A stretch of 64,000 bases of DNA from JAHBNG01 sp039028975 (GCA_039028975.1 JBCCHB010000068.1:19043-83042), one strand, 5' to 3'; numbered from the stretch's first letter, positions 32,901 through 39,161 are shown. Translations and numbers: made by a program. Notes: generated by a model not told the origin, from the sequence alone.

Positions 32901-35798
32901 TTCACCTTCCGTTGCGGACAGGATAAAGCGCTTGCTCGTATAGCGCAGATATTCGTTGGGCATAAAGTCAACGGCAGGATTGAAGTTGATGATATTCTCT
33001 TCTAGCTTGGGCGTGCCTGTCGTAAAATCAAAGTCGCCCTGAAGACCCGTCTCATCAACCCAGCTTGTGACCTGTGTGCCGTCATCGGCAATCTGACCGT
33101 CAGCGCGCACCCAGTATTGTAGGTTGGTCCCCACGCCACCCGGTGCCGTGACAATCCCAGCAAAGGTCAGGTAGTCACCGTCGCTAAGCGTGACGCCGCT
33201 GGCGCACATGTGGTTTTCGCTGTTGATCACTTTGGGCGTGAGTTCGGTCTCGGTGTTGCCGCTAGCAAAGGTATTGTCGCTGGCGTTAACAACCAGATGG
33301 CTGCGAAATTCCGTGCCACGATTGCTGAGTACGCAGACTTCAACGCTACCGACCGAGTTGGCATTGGCAACCTGCCAGACCCGGTTCATGCGTTTGTCGG
33401 CGGCAGTGGTACTCGAAAATGCCTCAGTCAGCAGGGGTGTGCCTCCATCGTTACCCCACATGAGAAACTGTCTTGTGTTGCTAAAGGTGCCTGTAGCAGC
33501 TTGGTTGTTATCAGCATGGGTACCGATGGCGATGCTCAGTACGGTGTCGTCATGAACGCTGCGCGACTGCTTCTGATAAAGCGCGCCGCTGTCGTCGCGG
33601 CCGATGCCGGCAACATCGTTATGATAGGTGGCGTTGTTCCAGATGGTTGCGCCGCCCGAATCGACATATGTCAAGGGGATGCCGTTGTCGCCCAACGTAA
33701 TGCCGTATTTGATGGCCAGCGCGCTGTTGACTTGGTCACGTTCAGCCGTGGTCAGCATGCGATCAAAGAGCAGAATTTCAGCAATGGAGCCGTTGAAGTA
33801 GGTGTTGTTGTTGTAGCCGATATAGCTATGTGCGCCATCTTGGGTAGAGAAGTTAGTCGTGTTCGAGTTGCTGGTAAACTGCACGATACCGTCGAATTTG
33901 GCCTGCCAGTCATTTGTCGCGCTATGCACGTTGTAGATGTGGGGATCCTGCACGTTGCGCACCGGTCCACCCGCAGGTGGATTCTGAGTATCCCAATTTC
34001 TACGAGTGTCAGAACCGAAGGTATCGTAGACGTTTCGGGTGCTGTGGTCGTAGTATCCGCTGGCGGCCGTACCGGCAAATTGGCCTGGGTAGCCCGTGTC
34101 TGCGGTTGGCGTATCCGTATTTTTCAGAACGTAGAAGATTTCACCTTCTGTTGCGGATAGAATAAAGCGCTTATTGGTATAGCGCAGGTACTCGTTGGGC
34201 GTGAAGTCGACGGCTGGATTGTAGTTGAAGATGTTCTCTTCAAGCTTTGGCGTACCCGTAGGGGTATCAAAATCGCCCTGAAGTCCCGTCTCATCCAGCC
34301 AGCTCGTAACCTGGGTTCCATCGTCAATGAGCTGCCCATCAGCCCGCACCCAATATTGGAGGTTTGTACCCACGCCACCTGGAGCCGTGCTAATACCACC
34401 GATGGTGAAGTAGGAGCCGTCAGCCAAGGTGACGCCGCTGGCGCACATGTAGGGCTGGCTGTTGATCGTTTTGGCTGATAGAGGCGTCTCTGTGTTGCCG
34501 CCAGCGAAGCTGTTGTCGCTAGGGTTGGTAATGAGGTGGCTGCGGTTGGCCACACCAGAACTGTTCAGAACACAGAACTCAGTAGCCCCAACCGACCCAG
34601 CATTTCCGACCTGCCAGACGCGACTCATGCGTGAATCAAATCCGCCACCGCTGAAGTTAACGTTGAAGTCGGTCGACCCATCGTCGTTGCCCCAGAGCAA
34701 AAATTGTCCGTCGCTAAGGACGTTGCTGTTGTCAGCGTTGGTTGGCTCTACTGCGCCAATCCCGATGGCGATGATACCATCTGGACTGCTGCTTATAGAT
34801 TGACGTTGGTCAAGGCCAGAAGCGCTGTCCGCACCGATGCCCGTCACATCATTCTGGTAGCTGCTGTTGGCTGTGGCATCCCAAATAGTTGCGCCAGCCG
34901 AACTGACATAGTCACCTGTAAGGCTGATGCCGTACTTTAGCGCCAGGTACGATTCGACTTTGGCGCGGTCGGCGGCAGAGAGATCAGCCGAATACATCAT
35001 CACTTCTGCAATATCGCCGCCGTAGTACCAACTGCTCGGCTGATAGCCACCAATATCGAGTACGCTGTTTGCACCGTTGAAGTCGATGGTGGTCTGATTG
35101 GAGGTGAGTTCAGCGCCGTTGCGCGAGATACTGTGAACGCGATTGGCAGCCGTGACGTCATGCTTAAAGCGCGTCGAGTAGAGGTACGGCGTGTTAAGCT
35201 CACCGATGTTAGCAGTGTTGGACCGATAGCCACTCCAAAATGCGCTCTCAATATTGCCGTTGTATGGTGCAAAGAGGATCTGCTGGCCTCGATTGGTGTT
35301 CTCACCATAGATTGAATTGACGCCACTTGTTTGGGCGCTGGAGACAACGGCAAAGATGCTGTAGGCCTGATTGCTGGTCGATGCCTTCCAGTAGCCCACC
35401 GCGTTACGCAGATAGTCATTCGATCCGTCGAAGGTGACAACCGGATGAAAGTTCATGAAATTTCCGGTTGTGGGCTGGCTAGCGGCTGTAGTCTGGGAAA
35501 TATCGAGCGATGAAGCGCTGCTGTCATCCCAAGCAGTCACCGCACTGCCGCTTGTGGTCAGGCCGCTGTCGGCTTTAAACCACCACGCCAGATCGGTATC
35601 GACACCACCTGGCCCTGTGCCTTGAGCAGAAGCGCTGAATGATTCAGGCAAGAAATGTCCAACCGACGAAGTTAGCCTTTCGGGTATAGTGGATTGCAAA
35701 ACGCCCTGGGAAACCAACCCACCCTGGAAGAGGATAATCAGGGCGATGATGGTCAATCTGGTAATGCGGTAGAATTGATTTGTTTGTTTGTCCGACAT
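20967..35798 (-). CDS. Giant secreted multidomain surface protein (six LamG-like modules, Tsp3, SdrD_B, DUF11, GEVED)
   Basis: This 4943-residue protein is the largest here. CAGGAG 10 bases before the ATG supports the start. Its N-terminus (NQFYRITRLTIIALIILFQG ... SASAQGTGPGG) matches that of the 3627-aa paralogue, with predicted cleavage near residue 57. Order: five tandem LamG-like modules (~57-2130); an Asp-rich Tsp3/lectin-like segment (~2130-2470); a sixth module (~2470-2880); SdrD_B; a shared ~510-residue domain of unknown family (~2980-3490); SdrD_B; five DUF11 domains; a GEVED domain (~4470-4650, GDNPDAS and DGEIEDYPV motifs); a last DUF11 and fibronectin-like domain. The tail is odd: IYLPLLSQQ, then ~35 polar residues, then a second IYMPVSP. 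A structural adhesin or matrix role is inferred. Confidence 0.92.
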   Translation of the reverse strand: MSDKQTNQFYRITRLTIIALIILFQGGLVSQGVLQSTIPERLTSSVGHFLPESFSASAQGTGPGGVDTDLAWWFKADSGLTTSGSAVTAWDDSSASSLDISQTTAASQPTTGNFMNFHPVVTFDGSNDYLRNAVGYWKASTSNQAYSIFAVVSSAQTSGVNSIYGENTNRGQQILFAPYNGNIESAFWSGYRSNTANIGELNTPYLYSTRFKHDVTAANRVHSISRNGAELTSNQTTIDFNGANSVLDIGGYQPSSWYYGGDIAEVMMYSADLSAADRAKVESYLALKYGISLTGDYVSSAGATIWDATANSSYQNDVTGIGADSASGLDQRQSISSSPDGIIAIGIGAVEPTNADNSNVLSDGQFLLWGNDDGSTDFNVNFSGGGFDSRMSRVWQVGNAGSVGATEFCVLNSSGVANRSHLITNPSDNSFAGGNTETPLSAKTINSQPYMCASGVTLADGSYFTIGGISTAPGGVGTNLQYWVRADGQLIDDGTQVTSWLDETGLQGDFDTPTGTPKLEENIFNYNPAVDFTPNEYLRYTNKRFILSATEGEIFYVLKNTDTPTADTGYPGQFAGTAASGYYDHSTRNVYDTFGSDTRRNWDTQNPPAGGPVRNVQDPHIYNVHSATNDWQAKFDGIVQFTSNSNTTNFSTQDGAHSYIGYNNNTYFNGSIAEILLFDRMLTTAERDQVNSALAIKYGITLGDNGIPLTYVDSGGATIWNNATYHNDVAGIGRDDSGALYQKQSRSVHDDTVLSIAIGTHADNNQAATGTFSNTRQFLMWGNDGGTPLLTEAFSSTTAADKRMNRVWQVANANSVGSVEVCVLSNRGTEFRSHLVVNASDNTFASGNTETELTPKVINSENHMCASGVTLSDGDYLTFAGIVTAPGGVGTNLQYWVRADGQIADDGTQVTSWVDETGLQGDFDFTTGTPKLEENIINFNPAVDFMPNEYLRYTSKRFILSATEGEIFYVLQNTDTPTADTGYPGQFAGTAASGYYDHSTRNVYDTFGSDTRRNWDTQNPPAGGPPRNAQDPHIYNVHSATNDWQAKFDGIVQFTTNSNTTNFSTQDNTHSYIGYNNNTYFNGSIAEILLFDRKLTDGERDQVNSALALKYGITFGANGVPKTYVDSSGATIWNNATYHNDVAGIGRDDSGALYQRQSGSVHPDSLVSIGLDSIAATNQTNTGTFNSDNQFLIWGHQGGVAGMTQAHSGSTFDRRFDRVWQVKNTNSTGAVEICVRNNTGLESRTHLLVNNSDPGFAPGTTTEHALSAKTVNGQDHMCVSGITLANDTFFTFGGIVTAPGAVAVDLELWLKADAGVTEAGGNAITEWVDQTSAHTPATYTGDPDLLDSGADLLNFNPVVEFDSDDLVSWTGDTFANSFTAGEMFVVGKEAEPDTTAHRTLAYFGGNGDPYYSYSAGRVYLTFGSSDRKVWIPKDTATAASEGLTGVTITGPDRLTTNYHILNEASAPNDWHGAFDGIIAAQDTVHTVSFAGASKVGDGDNSRIAEVLLYDRKLTNTERHQVNSALAIKYGITLGENGSPITYTNSAGTVIWDNSTYHNDVAGIGRDDSGALEQKQSRSINNESMVTIGLGAIDLSNAANVSTFSSDLQYLIWGHDGGVAGMTQSYASPSTTFDRRFDRVWQASNTNSVGAVEVCVWNNTGLESRTNLLVNASDPAFAPGTTTEHALSAKTINGQDHMCASGITLTDGDYFTFGGIVTAPGGVAVDLEFWLKADGQIVDSGVAVTNWTDETGTHGSFTAISSAPSFQENVFNFNPAVNFDGDDYFTYGGQMLIPTATDGEIFYVLRNNGASNTADGYPGQFGGSGSPTVHYDYSNAQIYDTFGSTVRYIWDPQAPVSGPAQNVRQPHVYNVYSAPNDWAASFDGLVNYESSSNTVNFASAHSPAIHVGAASSAVFKGDIAEVILYGRKLSATERLSVNSSLAIKYGITLGDPTVPLSYTNSGGTTIWDVTTHSTYHNDVAGIGRDDSSALDQRQSHSVNDSAILTIGLGEIVTSTAQHSTSFSADNQYLIWGHSGAETVGTGDALTTQVTDTGINAWMMRKWVAQETGSVDTTLIQFPVSAASNGLDPNVPLYLITADDSGFTTNVITNVVSLNGSIFEISHNFDGVTYFTFGQNLPDTDGDNIVDLNDVDDDNDGILDENEGHTCGVDLRTLTFNGSVPLTTPSASSMTVTGVNSWHTSYSDQPLTLPVHFEYLKADDNVAVMFGLHPTSASQVTTNWNDGGEKLYHGADGNVYGYITTNWNFTHNAVDGELYEIDIDETGYITFKIGGVIKHQSQGAASDYRLSVTSVAGHNAIISDVVLTDANTGQSSCTPTHTDADNIADHLDLDSDGDGIPDNIEAQTTAGFIAPSGTVSTTGEYQGLYDNYGTGFVPVDTDGDGTPDFMDLDSNDLAGADTFDASLVLDSADDDQDGLDNAIDTDDAGHGPVNAGITDVSATYPIIGNNVGWRFRPAPGGIAADLEIWLKADAGVLESGGNVSQWNNQSDAVDGPVTDIGTPVLNPASVNFNPAIAFDSDRMIFPLTGLNSVGTGDYDLFFVAQSNVTSDGTLYSMQACTAPIFQHFLSNQSYKHRTTSSPIDTVSANGYWDMLEGGRVSGQKRTFSNSNGTPLITSSTHDLTRSLAAVMGQRRVCGDAAPLNGQIAEVIAYTASVDAERNKIESYLALKYGLTLNNTQLMSYTTSTGVTTWDATANSAYHNDVAGIGFDLSTALDQRISGSTAPGGIVTVATTDDFTSANSDSSRISVNPDSFLIWGHNGLDATTWLTDTIASGYPSGKARLTREWLVQETGSVGPVSIGVQVDDATTDLPEVLGVLYLIVDSDADGDFSDEAAQRMVAQGGGLYTIANVDLSDGMKFTFGTAGGGVRGAVFQDNDTDGQIDADEPGVEGIIVTAVDASGTMTSTTTDPEGKFVFLNSGLEGETRITFELPGATTQGFFISMNNGPLDHLTSSVVGDNNTTAVQFAHVGDGWTVATAGFTPVDRPSPCPNPTVATVCYDNGLGSADPGWFSFPYQPGPSSYSAEAPSNQMGAVWGTAFDANIGQLYTGATLKRHVGLGPLADYNGTDTYTVDGVYVVQYSGGSGSFNPATPGFTLQGVNGIDLGTVQRHPDTNELLDDDYEIMASGASIDLDGFNKAGTVGFGNADVFNGELWLVNVHQGALIQVDTSGLPLNGGPAPAGNVTQHMIPDPGCSNGEFRPWALTFYNGLGFLGLVCSAETSQNTADLHAYIQTFNPSNIGDGFVNVIDFPLDYTREIAQDGGVWAGNAQNQGWFPWARTPADVQGSFAAKLSYPQAILSDIDFTADGNMVIGFMDRWGIQTTVTDPSPLTGANYTAITAGDLMYACQIGTNIWVMEGDTGCTAFSEPGGVQRLRNDGPFGGGEFFFGDTHMLCHGANLTFEDLTGSACVIGNNIIATNFGQFSEGGNVYTAGMRQFDATTGALTGYYGFPTTLPCVSAANGSEASLNNGVGELTCLCPALPVEIGNRVWIDYNLNGEQDPGEPPIQGVTVEILDAGNTVIGSAITDARGEYYFSSDSGTSTSNTKYNLPIPGAGVSVRIPNATGGSQQSPLDGLMLTLDNQGTNDEIDSDATMTGDNAVINVDTPGGTIDHTYDFGFAPDTWDIALRKTVPVQYAAPGDTVVFSIEVFNQVGGPMDNIALIDYVPAGLTVNDANWTPTTLTGPGTISRTLTAGAELPAEGLLPGQSVVVNVTMQIDGGLADNTVLTNKTEVSSVTDINGNPFTDRDSTPDSVDDDTVVDDIIDNTGGDEDDHDVAVVTVTAQTDVYDLALRKTTAQSVVSEGDDVLFTITVFNQGTSPANGIQLVDRYPAGFTLSPNEANWTDQGDGTATRTLTTLLAPGESINVSILLRAGTTLGTLQNYAEIKQDNGDDLDSQPEDDENDDNGDPLIDDITSDNGTNDEDDHDVAEVTVRRFDLALRKQPAATQAAVTAPGADVIFVIDVFNQGSVDAYDITIVDYLTDTLTLSENDTNGWIEGNPNQVINSIPGPLAPGSSERLTITLHVTDTAALGLMNNYAEIVQASDTPAAPPVEDADSTPDDGNGNDLLVDDEINNDGTTDEDDHDIASVTLGEFDLALTKVYTNDEGNPASGGNPTDAIIGVGERVTFTLEVTNQGDVTAYDIRVTDNSPKGLIIDDSSLEYNIARGWQVTSDQQGHFVFPGPLEPGESVSTHVVIFAVGPASPFYPVGGLVGTQTVWGEISFASYAPGGGSILDIDSIPDTDETNDPGGQPNSPADNYIDGNGTGTIGDGVAATDEDDHDPAQVTVVETFDLAIIKYPLVDAMGGNVLPVVEPGDIITYEYLIINQGVLDAQDITLIEHIPESLILADNNWTPTGPNTATRTHSNINLAPNQGYTDTIRFQINPAIAVSTIYTNIIEIADATGPGGDPNVVDIDSVPDTDGFNEMVIKDDFFTDNFLADPALFDEDDHDIAILMTQINDWGDNPDASVGQGTGDYGTLLADNGPRHLIVEGLHLGTLIDGEVDGIPTTDADGDNNDQINDEDGINLADLFFVEGNTATVRANATNTTTTPAVLYGFVDFNANGVFTDTGEFVTTTVPAGSLNVEFNLNFGTVPANGVTDSYARFRLSTDTGLDAQGVASDGEIEDYPVTISSVNANPSLALSKVYNGIGEVRTNEIISFTIRITNTGDVPLTTLPLEDRFSRAFLTYESATPAPDTVANSVLTWDDLLANDQDGLAVNESISVDVFFRTSTDTTLLPAIAPCTRSGETPNLARSIGARGSGVTVVTDGDDQDCDSVQIVNPTATLLAKGRLQQTPDGVLISWQIVDERNVAGFNIWHTDGISSERRNRQLILAPVIGQRDVGYEWLDVGAILGQDDIYVLEIVYEDGSSRREMIGVVQGVEIYLPLLSQQTSQTSAVNAQTAQNETDLSGKQTDNDLTRPEKIYMPVSP
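29400..35628 (-). repeat. Five tandem ~1.23-kb LamG-like module repeats
   Basis: Module starts fall near 35628, 34395, 33160, 31918 and 30660, and the array ends near 29400. The spacing is very regular, at 1.23-1.26 kb. Modules two and three are the closest pair. For example, 33890-34160 and 32650-32910 look over 90% identical by eye, and many differences are third-position. This indicates a recent in-frame tandem duplication or gene conversion. Module five resembles the first module of the 3627-aa protein (GEIFYVLRNNGA, GYPGQFGGSG) more than its own neighbours. Confidence 0.8.
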
Positions 35799-36153
35799 TT
35801 ATTGCTGACTCCTGAAGCATGTGTTTCGAGCTGTGCAAATAGCGAGCAGTGCATGTCTACTGAAACTCAAATAGCCCAAAAGGTGATGGCTGTTGTCTCC
35901 CACCACAGGTAAATGGGCAGATCAATAGGCAAAGATCTGTGCTCAATTATCGAAGGACTTTATGACAATGGTGTACGACTTGAGCAGGATCTCACTCAAG
36001 AAGGGTGTTGCTGTAGTGGCGCCCTAAATATAGATAGACAGACGCTCTTATTTGGGCGCGTAATGATGGGGAGGAGAAAAGTAAATGGAAAACTCAAAGA
36101 ATTCGTGTCGCATTCTAAAAGTTGGTGACGATAGAATAACACGCGTATCCTAA
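35799..36153 (-). other. Leader region upstream of the 4943-aa gene
   Basis: No credible gene is seen. The stretch next to the start codon holds the ribosome binding site. Near 36111-36137 a short ATTCT/AGAAT pair occupies the same relative place as the AGAATGTT/AACATTCT pair in the other leader. Otherwise the sequence does not visibly match the 20300-20687 leader. Confidence 0.4.
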
Positions 36154-36255
36154 TTCTACATCTGTCATTTTATGTAAATGCGTCAAATAATAGGGCTTTT
36201 TTTTGAGGATTCGAGAGGGGATAGAGTGGCAATCGGTGGTTAGTACAATATAAGT
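36154..36255 (-). promoter_or_regulatory. Conserved upstream block, copy B
   Basis: This is the second copy of the block at 20688-20780. It has the identical 19-mer CATCTGTCATTTTATGTAA, CAAATAATAG, an eight-T run, GAGAGGGGA and CAATATAA. On the minus strand it contains a TTGACG hexamer followed by TACATAAAAT, a possible promoter core. It lies 356 bases from the start codon of the 4943-aa gene. Confidence 0.55.
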
Positions 36256-36259
36256 AGAC

Positions 36260-36305
36260 CGCAATGTCAATGAGAGATTCTTCGGTTCCTCAGAATGACA
36301 TTGCG
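36260..36305. repeat. Hairpin in upstream element copy B
   Basis: CGCAATGTCA (36260-36269) pairs perfectly with TGACATTGCG (36296-36305), with an inner TGAG/CTCA stem. The loop GAGATTCTTCGGTTCCTCAG resembles a widespread bacterial intergenic palindrome (GTCATTCTGAGGA...). It occupies the place of the 16-bp hairpin of copy A, with an unrelated stem sequence. Confidence 0.65.
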
Positions 36306-36384
36306 ATCGACTTCATATCAACGCTAATGGATGCACCCACTGTGTCGCTTGGGGTCAGAGCTGCGTTTAGGCTGTTATACTGCG

Positions 36385-36448
36385 GTCGTTTTGAAAATAG
36401 GAGTTTTCCGTCATTTTACCAGAATGACCAAAATCTTGTTTTCAAACG
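36385..36448. repeat. Nested inverted repeats unique to copy B
   Basis: CGTTTTGAAAA (36387-36397) pairs with TTTTCAAACG (36439-36448) with one bulge, and GTCATT (36410-36415) with AATGAC (36423-36428) inside it. They lie in an extra ~145 bases (about 36315-36458) that copy A lacks, so copy B may have gained a further palindromic insertion. Confidence 0.5.
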
Positions 36449-36474
36449 GAGCTAAGTCCAGGATCATTCGAATA

Positions 36475-36549
36475 GCGGAGACTGCGATGCACGGCTTGCG
36501 GCTAACTTAGTCAACCTGGCAGAAAGTCGCCATGCGTTGCAGACGGAGC
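36475..36549. repeat. Inverted repeat at the far end of upstream element copy B
   Basis: The left arm GCGGAGACTGCGATGCACGG nearly matches the arm at 20875-20894, and both are preceded by a GATCATTC-AATA(A)GCGG context. The right arm (36529-36549) pairs imperfectly. No gene ends here, so this copy is not a terminator; the shared arm marks the end of the duplicated element. Between here and the promoter at 36802 I see nothing else. Confidence 0.55.
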
Positions 36550-36801
36550 GGTCTTATTTGAACAGTATTATAGCTAAGTCTGGTATGTTGTTACCTAAAT
36601 TCTGATAGTAATTTTTGCAGACTGTATCCGACTGAGTAAACTTATTCTAAATCATCAATACTTCAGTAACGGCGTGCGCGTAATTTGCCTTGAGAAATGT
36701 ATATGGCAAAAACAACTAATTGTCAATAGTGAAAAATTGCACAAGCTCAAATTCAGAGCCAAATTCACTGTCAATTCCCTGTCAATGTCCGAAACCGACG
36801 G

Positions 36802-36830
36802 TTGGATAGTTGGGTAAGTAAATGTATAAT
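36802..36830 (+). promoter_or_regulatory. Sigma-70-type promoter for the sialidase-fold gene
   Basis: TTGGAT (36802-36807) and a perfect TATAAT (36825-36830) are separated by exactly 17 bases. The -10 ends 36 bases before the ATG at 36867. It is the likely promoter of the catabolic gene run. Confidence 0.6.
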
Positions 36831-36866
36831 ATTAGCTGATAAGCATCCCATCCAAAGGAGAACTAT

Positions 36867-37958
36867 ATGGAATATATCACGATCTACAGGGAACCTGGGC
36901 GATACGCCGGTTGGCCTGCTAACTATGGCATCTGGAATTGGGGCAACGAAATTGTGGTCGGCTTTACGCTTGGCTATATGAACCCAGACGAAGTCTTCCA
37001 CACTCGAGATAAGAGCAAACCCTTTATTAGCATGCAGGCCCGTAGCCTAGATGGCGGGCAAAGCTGGGATGTCCACGGGACACCCTGCCGTACCCCCGGC
37101 AATCGCGGACTCTCAGCAGATGAGCATATGAACCCAGGCATGGGCGTCGGTGATGCATTGGATGGCGAGAACGCGCCCATGGATTGCCCTGGCGGGATCG
37201 ATTTTAGTCACCCTGACTTTGCCCTCATGTGCGCCAAGACCGGATTAAAAGCTGGCGTCTCTTCATTCTTTTATACATCCATGGATCGATGTCGCTCTTG
37301 GCAGGGGCCGTACAAACTCCCCATGTACGACCAAACCGGTATTGCAGCCCGAACAGATTACCAGATCACCAATGCCAAGACATGCACCCTCTTTCTAACC
37401 GCCAACAAGCAGAATGGACGCGAAGGCCGCATCTTTTGTGCACGCACCGAGAATGGTGGTGAATCCTTTGACTTTCTCTCCTTTATCGGCCCTGAACCGG
37501 CTGGCTTCGACATCATGCCCGCTAGCGTCCGTCTTGCAGATGGCCGCATGCTGGTTGCCATCCGAGTACAGGGAGAAGGGAGTGATTTCCAGAGCGCCAA
37601 GAACTGGATCGATCTCTATCAGAGCGATGATGATGGGAAAACGTGGTCTTACTTTACCCGACCCGTTGCAGATACCGGAAAGGGGGGCAATCCGCCGACC
37701 TTAACGAAACTGCTTGATGGGCGACTCTGCCTGACCTATGGCTTCCGGGATGCACCCCACCAGATGCGAGCGCGCCTCAGCGAGGATGGCGGTGCAACCT
37801 GGGGGGAGGATATTCTTCTATCTGTGCCCGCTGGCAACCACGATATTGGCTATCCACGTACCATCCAACGCCCTGATGGGACCATTGTAACCGTTTACTA
37901 TTACAACGATTCGCCAGAGGGCGAGCGATATTTGGCCGCGACGTTATGGAAAGCGTAG
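36867..37958 (+). CDS. Sialidase-fold (BNR/Asp-box) beta-propeller protein, cytoplasmic
   Basis: This 363-residue protein has at least four Asp-box (BNR) motifs: SLDGGQSWD, TENGGESFD, SDDDGKTWSYF and SEDGGATWGED. They space a six-bladed sialidase-type propeller. A strong ribosome binding site (AAAGGAG, 6 bases before the ATG) fixes the start. There is no signal peptide or membrane segment, so the protein should be cytoplasmic. That is unusual for a true exo-sialidase and argues for hydrolysis of an imported glycoside or a non-hydrolytic role. A plausible active-site arginine (RTDYQITNAK region) cannot be assigned from sequence alone. It leads the catabolic gene run, 35 bases before the alcohol dehydrogenase. 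Family call secure; substrate unknown. Confidence 0.75.
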   Translation: MEYITIYREPGRYAGWPANYGIWNWGNEIVVGFTLGYMNPDEVFHTRDKSKPFISMQARSLDGGQSWDVHGTPCRTPGNRGLSADEHMNPGMGVGDALDGENAPMDCPGGIDFSHPDFALMCAKTGLKAGVSSFFYTSMDRCRSWQGPYKLPMYDQTGIAARTDYQITNAKTCTLFLTANKQNGREGRIFCARTENGGESFDFLSFIGPEPAGFDIMPASVRLADGRMLVAIRVQGEGSDFQSAKNWIDLYQSDDDGKTWSYFTRPVADTGKGGNPPTLTKLLDGRLCLTYGFRDAPHQMRARLSEDGGATWGEDILLSVPAGNHDIGYPRTIQRPDGTIVTVYYYNDSPEGERYLAATLWKA

Positions 37959-37993
37959 AAAACGATTCATCCTATCCAAGGGGGAAGCAACAA

Positions 37994-39025
37994 ATGAAAG
38001 CAGCTCTTTACAGAGACGTAGGCAAGATCGGGATAACAGAGGTAGAACGCCAAGTACCCCCCGAAGGCTTTGTGGAGGTGCAGGTAAAACAAGCTGGCAT
38101 CTGTGGAAGTGACCTGCACTCCTACTTTGGCAATTGGGGGCAATCTCATACCCGTGCCCATGGTCACGAAACGTGCGGCATTGTGACCGCCGTTGGGGCT
38201 GGTGTTCGTGATTTCCAACTGGGTGACCGGGTGACCATCGAATGCTTTTCTCACTGTGGAGCGTGTCTCTACTGTGAAACTGGACTCTATAATCAGTGCC
38301 TGAATCGTAAAGGAGTCTCCCACGAGCAGCATGGTGGCTTTGCCGAATATACAGTTGCCCATGCCTCAGGTATCTTCAAGATTCCCGATGGGATGAGCGA
38401 TGAAGAAGGTGCGCTGGTAGAGCCTTTGGCTGTAGGCGTGCGCGCCGTGGCTCAAGCCGAAGCAACTCATGCCGATCGGGTTCTTGTGGTCGGTGGCGGC
38501 ACGATTGGGCTACTCTGTTTGGCTGTAGCCAAGGCAGTTGGAGTTAAAGAGTGCCTCATCACCGCTAAATACCCTCAGCAGGTAGAGATAGCCAAGGAAT
38601 TGGGTGCAGATCATGTTATTAATCTGTCCCAAGAGAACGTACGAGAGGTCATCAATGAACGCACCCACAATCTAGGCATAGATGTGGTTATCGAGACTGT
38701 GGGAAGTGCAAGTGCTTTTGATGACGCCATTGCCGTAGTACGCAAACGGGGACGGGTGGTATTGGTGGCCGGTTATCACAAGCCGCTAGAAGTAGACTTG
38801 ACCCGCATTGTCTGGTCCGAAGCGACCATCACCGGCTCCAACTGCTATGGATATAGTGGTTTCCAGACCGACTTTGATGCCGCCATCGAGCTAATTGCCA
38901 GCGGTAAAGTAGATGCTACCAAGATCGTCACCCATCGCTTCCCTCTGGATGACGTAAGCCAGGCATTCCAAGTAGCGGCGGATAAAGAGACGGGGTCGGT
39001 GAAAGTTCACTTGGTGGTGGAGTAG
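37994..39025 (+). CDS. Zinc-dependent medium-chain alcohol/polyol dehydrogenase
   Basis: This 343-residue enzyme belongs to the zinc MDR family (threonine, sorbitol and galactitol-phosphate dehydrogenases). The catalytic-zinc residues are visible: C37 in GICGSDLH and H58-E59 in GHET. The structural-zinc cysteines lie in CFSHCGACLYCETGLYNQC. The Rossmann motif is VVGGGTIGLLCLA. I chose the ATG at 37994 because AGGGGGA lies just upstream and the protein then begins MKAALYRDVG, as the family does. The in-frame ATG at 37946 would overlap the previous gene and add an unrelated 16-residue leader. It likely oxidises a sugar or polyol from the same pathway as its neighbours. Substrate unresolved. Confidence 0.85.
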   Translation: MKAALYRDVGKIGITEVERQVPPEGFVEVQVKQAGICGSDLHSYFGNWGQSHTRAHGHETCGIVTAVGAGVRDFQLGDRVTIECFSHCGACLYCETGLYNQCLNRKGVSHEQHGGFAEYTVAHASGIFKIPDGMSDEEGALVEPLAVGVRAVAQAEATHADRVLVVGGGTIGLLCLAVAKAVGVKECLITAKYPQQVEIAKELGADHVINLSQENVREVINERTHNLGIDVVIETVGSASAFDDAIAVVRKRGRVVLVAGYHKPLEVDLTRIVWSEATITGSNCYGYSGFQTDFDAAIELIASGKVDATKIVTHRFPLDDVSQAFQVAADKETGSVKVHLVVE

Positions 39026-39161
39026 GTACAACTACCTAAGCAATGTTATATGTACTTGGCTCTGTCATAGATGATAATAATCTACCCGACTGAAATAGCA
39101 CTGAACATCATACGTACTTAATATTCTGTAATGGTTTTATGAAATAAGAAAGTCTAACATT

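Noticed and set aside
29400..35628. Regularly spaced repeats considered as a CRISPR array
   Set aside because: The ~1.23-kb periodicity is in-frame protein module repetition; there are no short direct repeats with unique spacers and no cas genes.
36264..36455. 63-codon open frame between the giant gene and the sialidase-fold gene
   Set aside because: It lies across inverted repeats, has no ribosome binding site and no recognisable product.
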